From JADCRZ01 sp039921525 (GTDB lineage Bacteria; Bacteroidota; Bacteroidia; Chitinophagales; Chitinophagaceae), in the NCBI GenBank assembly GCA_039921525.1, contig JBDSBP010000102.1, positions 1 through 64,000 of the forward strand: DNA of 64,000 bases, in the 5' to 3' direction. The notes under the pieces were generated by a model, which had not been told where the DNA came from, ran no database searches, and saw only the letters and a list, made by a program, of their open reading frames with translations. Each line of letters begins with the position of its first letter. Position 1 is the first letter of the stretch. The translations under genes were made by a program, and so were the position numbers. Below, one piece after another: positions 59,258-64,000 of the stretch.

Positions 59258-60018
59258 TTGTTATTGTTCTTAGCGGTTACTTCTTCAAAATGCATGTCAT
59301 AATCAGGGCGAAGCGTTCCCTTAAGCCGGTCCCAACAAGTAAAATATAGTCCGTAATTTCCTTTAAAAAACGGGTGGTGCAAATTGTGGTTTATGGAAGT
59401 ATTGATCCATTTACCAATAGAGCTTTTTTTAAAGCCTCGGGGGTACCGTTCAAAACCAAGATGCCCGTATGCATTGTTAACTGTCATCAGGAAAAAAAAC
59501 ATAAATATGTGTAAAGGATGAATGGACATTACAAATAAAAACAGCACGAAGATCCCGGCTTCCACAAGGGCTTCCAATGGATGAAACGCATAGGCCGACC
59601 ACGGTGAGGGATTGGTAGAATGGTGATAAACATGATGAAAAAGCCGGAATAATTTTTTGTGATGCATCGATCGGTGTGTCCGGTAAAAATATGTATCATG
59701 AAGTACGAACAGCAATGGAAATGCCAGGAAGAAATAGAACCAGCTATGCTCGCTTATTTGTCTATAAAACCAGGTATGACGCATAATAACCGGGCTATCA
59801 AAAATAACTAAAAACACAAGTGCAAAAATGAATATAGTGATGATTGCATAGGCTATATCGCGGGTATAATCTTTCAGCCTCGGAAATCGCGATTGAATTT
59901 TTTTGAAGCGTTTAGTCCTTTTAAAAAGTAAATAAAATACCGAAAACGCGATTCCTGCCACGAGGAAATACCGGGAACCAAATTTTTCTGCATACAAAAA
60001 ATAGTGCCGGAATTTCAT
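59254..60018 (-). CDS. Sterol desaturase / fatty acid hydroxylase family protein
   Basis: 254 residues from ATG 60018 (a TTG seven codons upstream is the alternative). Histidine clusters of the FA_hydroxylase di-iron site: HDTYFYRTHRSMHH, LFHHVYHHS and NHNLHHPFFKGNYG. Several transmembrane helices. It differs strongly from the homologue at 19524-20342. It lies between the ABC permease (22-bp gap) and the SMUG2-like gene (4-bp overlap). It probably hydroxylates or desaturates a membrane lipid. Confidence 0.87.
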   Translation of the reverse strand: MKFRHYFLYAEKFGSRYFLVAGIAFSVFYLLFKRTKRFKKIQSRFPRLKDYTRDIAYAIITIFIFALVFLVIFDSPVIMRHTWFYRQISEHSWFYFFLAFPLLFVLHDTYFYRTHRSMHHKKLFRLFHHVYHHSTNPSPWSAYAFHPLEALVEAGIFVLFLFVMSIHPLHIFMFFFLMTVNNAYGHLGFERYPRGFKKSSIGKWINTSINHNLHHPFFKGNYGLYFTCWDRLKGTLRPDYDMHFEEVTAKNNNK

Positions 60019-60040
60019 GGTCGGAAACAAAATTAACAAC

Positions 60041-61756
60041 TTAATGGCTATACGAATCCAGAACTTTGGTCCAGCTTTTATTTTTCAGGTAGTCAAACAG
60101 CAACCAGTTTGCCAGGGCAGATAAAAAAATGCTTATGATAACCACTATTAGTATATCATACACAATATAATGGAAGATCGCCAGGGAAAACACCATGAAC
60201 ATACTGAGAAAACCCCGGAATATGACTCCGGCTTTTTGACTGGTTTGCTGTGATGCAGAAAAGGGCAAATTTCTTAAGGTAATTAAAGATAAAATCAAAC
60301 ACCCTAGTAAAACATTCAATAATCCCAGGACTAAATTAGGTAGTAAATGAAAGCCTATTAAAACGATCCCTAAGACCGACAGGAGTAACATAATAGGAAT
60401 ATAGAATTTTACAACCGCTGCTTTTAGAGCCCCGGAAAAAATGAGCCCCGGCTTTTTTATGGGCATCGTAAAATAAAACCAGGCTGCTTTAAATTTATCT
60501 GAATACTGTAACTGCCCTATGGCTAACACCAATAAAAAACTGCTTGAATAAAGTATACTAATCACAATAGCACGTATTTGACTATTTGATGACTTTAACT
60601 CTGCTATGCTTAGTTCATTGTTATTAAAAAACATAATAACAATAAGAACCGCTATATAACCAATGGAAGGATATACTTTGAGTTTGAAATCTCTAAGCCG
60701 GCCTGTTAATTTCCATGTTATTAAAAACCCCATTCTTTCTTCTCCTTTTTTTGCAAATATTTTAGAGAGCCTCTCGGCCAATAAGAGTGGTCGATTCCTT
60801 TTATTCGATCCGGATTTTTTTAAAGAAACCGATTCTTCCGTCGTACCGGTGATAAGAGAAAGTTTTTGATTAAAAGAAGGGGCAAAATATTTAATAACCA
60901 TCCATAAAGAAAAAGCAGGTACCAGGATAGCAAGTAAGGAGCCAAATAGTAAAGACGGCTGCAACGATAAAAAGGAAAAAAATTCGCAGCATAAGGCAAA
61001 CCAATAAGAAGGTAGCAACCAGAGCCAAAAATTTGGTTTTAAAATGAAACTACCCAAAGGCATTTTGCCTACCATTTGTGGTATTACCTGGTAACCTCCG
61101 AAGATTAAAATCGTCATTACGATTTGTATATAACTTATAAGGGCCTGGAATTTTTGGGGTGACGTGACTTTTAAAATTGCCAGGTAAATGATATTGATTA
61201 GAAAAACGGTAAACATTGTCGCTGACAGAATCATCAGGAAAAAAATGAAAGCCGGCCAGTAACCTCGAAATATAATCATATAAATCACCCCGGGTATAGA
61301 CATCGGTAAGATTATTTTTGTTACATGAATAAGTATATGCAGAAGCCTGGAAAGTACGAATGTCTTGTCTGTAACAGGTTTGGGAAGAATTATGTAATTA
61401 TCCCTTATATCAATAAGTACGGAGGTAAAGTCTGAAATTAATGTGCTTGCCAGCATGAAAATGTATACGGAAAAATAGAAAGTAAGCTGCGTAACCAATT
61501 CATCACTTATTCTGAAGGTGGCTAAAAAAAGCAAACCAAGGAGAGCAGACATTATCATGGTTCCAATAGTGGCTCCAGAAATTGCCTTATCAGATTTTCT
61601 TTGACGGGTTTGATGAAAAGTATTGGGACGCCGGTCATCCATAACAAGCTTTGCAGTAAGAATTAACTTAAGATGAATGGTATTTACGCCTATTTTCCTG
61701 TAAAGAGCAACAGGCAGTAAAGCAAGACGGAGTAAGAACCTGTTAACAATGTTCAT
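60041..61756 (-). CDS. ABC-type exporter membrane protein
   Basis: 571 residues with about twelve to fourteen hydrophobic segments arranged in two halves. No signature family motif is visible to me, but it is preceded 44 bp upstream by an ABC ATPase gene on the same strand and must be its permease. The N-terminal cytosolic part holds FHQTRQRKSDKAISGATIG. Such ABC-2-like pairs export unknown substrates; alternatively it affects membrane protein secretion. Confidence 0.75.
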   Translation of the reverse strand: MNIVNRFLLRLALLPVALYRKIGVNTIHLKLILTAKLVMDDRRPNTFHQTRQRKSDKAISGATIGTMIMSALLGLLFLATFRISDELVTQLTFYFSVYIFMLASTLISDFTSVLIDIRDNYIILPKPVTDKTFVLSRLLHILIHVTKIILPMSIPGVIYMIIFRGYWPAFIFFLMILSATMFTVFLINIIYLAILKVTSPQKFQALISYIQIVMTILIFGGYQVIPQMVGKMPLGSFILKPNFWLWLLPSYWFALCCEFFSFLSLQPSLLFGSLLAILVPAFSLWMVIKYFAPSFNQKLSLITGTTEESVSLKKSGSNKRNRPLLLAERLSKIFAKKGEERMGFLITWKLTGRLRDFKLKVYPSIGYIAVLIVIMFFNNNELSIAELKSSNSQIRAIVISILYSSSFLLVLAIGQLQYSDKFKAAWFYFTMPIKKPGLIFSGALKAAVVKFYIPIMLLLSVLGIVLIGFHLLPNLVLGLLNVLLGCLILSLITLRNLPFSASQQTSQKAGVIFRGFLSMFMVFSLAIFHYIVYDILIVVIISIFLSALANWLLFDYLKNKSWTKVLDSYSH

Positions 61757-61800
61757 GCTTTTGTATGGGTTATTTCAATTTCAAATCGCAAAACGGGAAG

Positions 61801-62577
61801 CTACTTTTTTTCAAATAATTTTCTCAACTGGTCAGCTTTTAATAAAGGCGATTCTATAGAAGTAAGTTCTGAAAAAATTTTTTCGAGGCTGCTATTCCCA
61901 CGTTCGAGTTTTAGTTCCTCAAAACTCCCATTGGCGATAACCCGCCCCTCGTTTATTAAAACAATCCGGTCACTTACTTTTTCTACGATGTCCATCATGT
62001 GACTGCAATAAAATATGGTCTTTCCTTCTTTTGCCATGTTGCTTATTAGCTCTTTAACAATGATTACACTGTTTGCATCCAGTCCACTTAGAGGTTCGTC
62101 AAGAATGATGATTTCCGGATCGTGTATGATACCAGAGGCAATCAACACTTTTTGCTTCATGCCTTTGCTAAAGCTATCCATACGCTGATGTATATTACCT
62201 TCCATTCCGAACGCATTCAATATACCATAAATACGTTCCTGGATAAGTGCTTCGGGCATATCATATAATTGACCAATAAAACCAAGGAATTCTGCGGGAG
62301 TTAGCACTTCATACAACTCTGCCAGCTCGGGAACATAACCGGTAATACTTTTAACTTTTAATGAATTTTCCTTCAGATCCATTCCTTTTACAAGTATTTT
62401 CCCTTCATAATCGTTGATTAACCCGCAAAGTATTTTAACGGTAGTGCTTTTGCCAGCGCCATTTGGCCCAATGTAACCGATAATCTGGCCTGGATATATG
62501 TCCAGGTTAATGCCCTTTAATACTTGTTTAGATCCATAATTCTTGTAAAGATTACTAATGCTGATAATGGGGTCCAT
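61801..62577 (-). CDS. ABC transporter ATP-binding protein
   Basis: 258 residues from ATG 62577 (two codons after a TTG). Walker A GPNGAGKST (about 37-45), signature SFSKGMKQKV, Walker B IIILDEPLSGLD and the switch His in TIFYCSHMMD are intact. The fold and length are those of ABC-2-type exporters (CcmA/NatA group). First gene of the operon ABC ATPase, permease, desaturase, SMUG2-like. Substrate unknown. Confidence 0.93.
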   Translation of the reverse strand: MDPIISISNLYKNYGSKQVLKGINLDIYPGQIIGYIGPNGAGKSTTVKILCGLINDYEGKILVKGMDLKENSLKVKSITGYVPELAELYEVLTPAEFLGFIGQLYDMPEALIQERIYGILNAFGMEGNIHQRMDSFSKGMKQKVLIASGIIHDPEIIILDEPLSGLDANSVIIVKELISNMAKEGKTIFYCSHMMDIVEKVSDRIVLINEGRVIANGSFEELKLERGNSSLEKIFSELTSIESPLLKADQLRKLFEKK

Positions 62578-62814
62578 AGTCAATGAGTCTATATTGGAAG
62601 GTAATTTAGCTTAAAATGCTGAGTCGTGATGTGAGATTAGCGCAGTATAGGATCTCTCACCCGTCTAATAACTACCACTATATTTTTTGTTTCCCATCCC
62701 AGGTCAATCAACTACCTGACGAAGATCATTCTATCTACTCCCACAGGTCAAATAAATCCACTGGGGGTTGGTATAATTTTACTAAAGCAGATTTGAAATC
62801 CCAAAAATAATTCT

Positions 62815-62985
62815 ATGAAAAATTTTATTGAACTAAAAACGAACTCAATTCATCCAATTTATACGCCTAATGGCTGGATCCAGGTAGTGTTGCCAGTTTC
62901 CATAGTGGCTTGTTTTCTGTTTTATTTTGATCCAAATGACCCGGAAGGGGGATGTTGCCACGAAACCTCCCTATGTTTGAATTAA
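62815..62985 (+). CDS. Possible small membrane protein
   Basis: A 56-residue frame with a hydrophobic stretch (IQVVLPVSIVACFLFYFD) and a cysteine-rich tail (GGCCHETSLCLN). It lies in the 528-bp gap between the ABC ATPase and the DEAD-box helicase genes. No family recognised; it may be chance, but the hydrophobic segment is more coherent than expected of noise. Confidence 0.28.
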   Translation: MKNFIELKTNSIHPIYTPNGWIQVVLPVSIVACFLFYFDPNDPEGGCCHETSLCLN

Positions 62986-62989
62986 GAAG

Positions 62990-63118
62990 ATGTGGAAGCG
63001 AAAGAAAAATCTAGTAATGCCTTTTGGTGTAATGCGTACGCCAGAAAATAAGAAGAGGTATCCACGGAAATCTTCAATTCTTACTAAAAAATTGCTGATA
63101 AAGGATTACCTGAAATGA
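62990..63118 (+). CDS. Possible small basic protein
   Basis: A 42-residue frame starting 4 bp after the previous one (MWKRKKNLVMPFGVMRTPEN and onward), rich in Lys and Arg. Its end overlaps the 3' end of the helicase gene on the other strand by 13 bp. No family recognised. It may be chance. Confidence 0.22.
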   Translation: MWKRKKNLVMPFGVMRTPENKKRYPRKSSILTKKLLIKDYLK

Positions 63119-64000
63119 CTCCTTGATCTGTTTCGCATCGGCTTATATTTTCTTGGTTGATAAGGGGGTGTAGGGCCAAACTGCTGTGGAATGGGGGCTT
63201 TTGTTACCGCGTGACCCAGCAGCTCTTCAATGGCTAAAAACTTATTCTGTTCTTTTTCGCCTACAAAAGTATAGGCAATTCCATCTGTTTCAGCTCTTGC
63301 CGTACGACCGATCCGATGTATGTAATCTTCCCCGTCGTGTGGAACATCGTAATTTATTACCAGGTCGATGTCTTCGATATCTATTCCGCGTGATAATATG
63401 TCCGTAGCCACCAATATTTTTAGTCTTCTACTTTTAAAGTCAAGCATCACTTGTTCCCTCGCAGACTGTTCCAGATCAGAGTGAATTTCTTCTATAGAAA
63501 AGCCCGATCGTTTGAGCTCCGTACTCAGTTGTTTAACGTTGTTTTTACGAGAGCAAAAGACAAGTACAGATTTAAAATCCTTTAATTTAAGGAGGTATTT
63601 TACTAAAGCCACTTTTTGTGTGTCATATATAACAAAGGCTTGCTGAACAATTTTTGCAGGAGGTTTGGAAATGGAGATATTAATTTCCTCGGGCTTGAAT
63701 AAAATCTTTCTTGCCAGGTCCCTGATCTTTGAGGGCATTGTAGCGGAGAAAAGCAGGTTCTGTCTCTTGGCGGGAAGGAATGAAATAATTTTCATGATAT
63801 CATCAAAAAACCCCATATCGAGCATCCTGTCTGCCTCGTCCAGAACAAGGTATTGAAGCCTGTTTATCTTAACATATCCCTGGTTCAGATGACTGATCAT
63901 TCTTCCGGGGGTGCAAATAACAATATCTGCTCCTTTAGAAAGGGCGCGTTTTTCTGTGGAAAAAGACTCCCCGTCCCCGCCGCCATAAACTGCAATTGAA
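63106..64000 (-). CDS. DEAD-box RNA helicase, RhlE-type (partial, 5' end outside window)
   Basis: The frame is open to the right edge, so the N-terminal Q motif and Walker A lie outside. Visible are TPGR (motif Ib, about residue 31 of the visible part), LVLDEADRML (II), LLFSATM (III), SVLVFCSRKNNVKQL (IV), LVATDILSRGIDIEDIDLVINYD (V) and YIHRIGRTARAE (VI), all intact. The C-terminal tail is short and basic (RKYKPMRNRSRSHFR). Such proteins remodel RNA in ribosome assembly, decay or cold adaptation. Confidence 0.92.
   Translation of the reverse strand, partial: SIAVYGGGDGESFSTEKRALSKGADIVICTPGRMISHLNQGYVKINRLQYLVLDEADRMLDMGFFDDIMKIISFLPAKRQNLLFSATMPSKIRDLARKILFKPEEINISISKPPAKIVQQAFVIYDTQKVALVKYLLKLKDFKSVLVFCSRKNNVKQLSTELKRSGFSIEEIHSDLEQSAREQVMLDFKSRRLKILVATDILSRGIDIEDIDLVINYDVPHDGEDYIHRIGRTARAETDGIAYTFVGEKEQNKFLAIEELLGHAVTKAPIPQQFGPTPPYQPRKYKPMRNRSRSHFR

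Noticed and set aside
62616..62810. A 64-residue plus-strand frame in the gap before the helicase gene
   Set aside because: Polar, low-order sequence without family or signal; weaker than the two short frames that follow it.
1..64000. tRNA, rRNA, CRISPR arrays, transposase or prophage genes
   Set aside because: I looked through all gaps longer than about 100 bp and saw no TPsiC-like loops, direct-repeat arrays or recombinase motifs; the absence is by eye and not by a model search.

Overview
The window reads as ordinary, densely coded chromosome of a member of the phylum Bacteroidota, most likely family Chitinophagaceae or a close relative. I infer this from families typical of that phylum (DUF2480, DUF5606, DUF4421, DUF1761, a bacterial GH3 enzyme, a MerC/SCO/Fur-Zur group, LytS/LytTR-type signalling, an SMUG2-like glycosylase), from AT-rich intergenic DNA and from the rarity of Shine-Dalgarno sequences. 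I saw no rRNA, tRNA, CRISPR array, prophage or transposase gene.

Layout. 1-8.6 kb: helicase tail, OsmC, a nicotinamide-riboside pair (pnuC plus NadR-like kinase), a GT39-type transferase, mtgA, LysE and GH3. 8.6-17 kb: GT2 transferase, suhB-thiL, an S41 peptidase lipoprotein, nagA, an amidase and recX. 17-24.3 kb: dnaN, a ParE-type toxin-antitoxin pair, a sterol-desaturase-like enzyme and the conserved ATP-grasp / alpha-E / transglutaminase trio. 24.4-29.3 kb: kdsB, a ROK kinase, a KdnB-like dehydrogenase, corA and a DUF1080 protein. 29.3-32.8 kb: GNAT, DUF2480 and ppiD on the minus strand. 32.75-33.43 kb: an AT-rich gene-free stretch with DnaA boxes that I propose as the chromosomal origin. 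33.4-41.7 kb: nadA, a receiver protein, GT1-glf, mnmG, two parS-like palindromes, ybeY, feoA and nadD. 41.9-49.5 kb: chromate transporter, Nfu, the MerC/SCO/Fur module around a palindromic operator, an oligoendopeptidase and a nitroreductase. 49.8-54.2 kb: an ECF sigma / membrane protein / Spy-like operon with duplicated small secreted proteins, then a LytS-LytTR pair. 54.2-64 kb: metabolic genes, a four-gene ABC transporter / desaturase / glycosylase operon and the 3' part of a DEAD-box helicase.

Genes that work together. NAD supply is covered by salvage (pnuC, NR kinase) and de novo or shared steps (nadA, nadD). Envelope building is covered by mtgA, kdsB, the KdnB-like enzyme, glf, several glycosyltransferases and ppiD. 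Chromosome maintenance is represented by dnaN, the putative oriC, the parS-like sites, mnmG and recX.

The most interesting non-coding signals are the putative oriC, the two parS-like sites next to mnmG, a 19-bp Fur/Zur-type operator, and three families of short non-coding elements with terminal inverted repeats, one of which seems to supply the end of the pnuC reading frame. I did not find a clear new defence or mobile system. The nearest things to under-described systems are the ECF/Spy-like operon, the ATP-grasp trio and the ABC/desaturase/SMUG2 operon.
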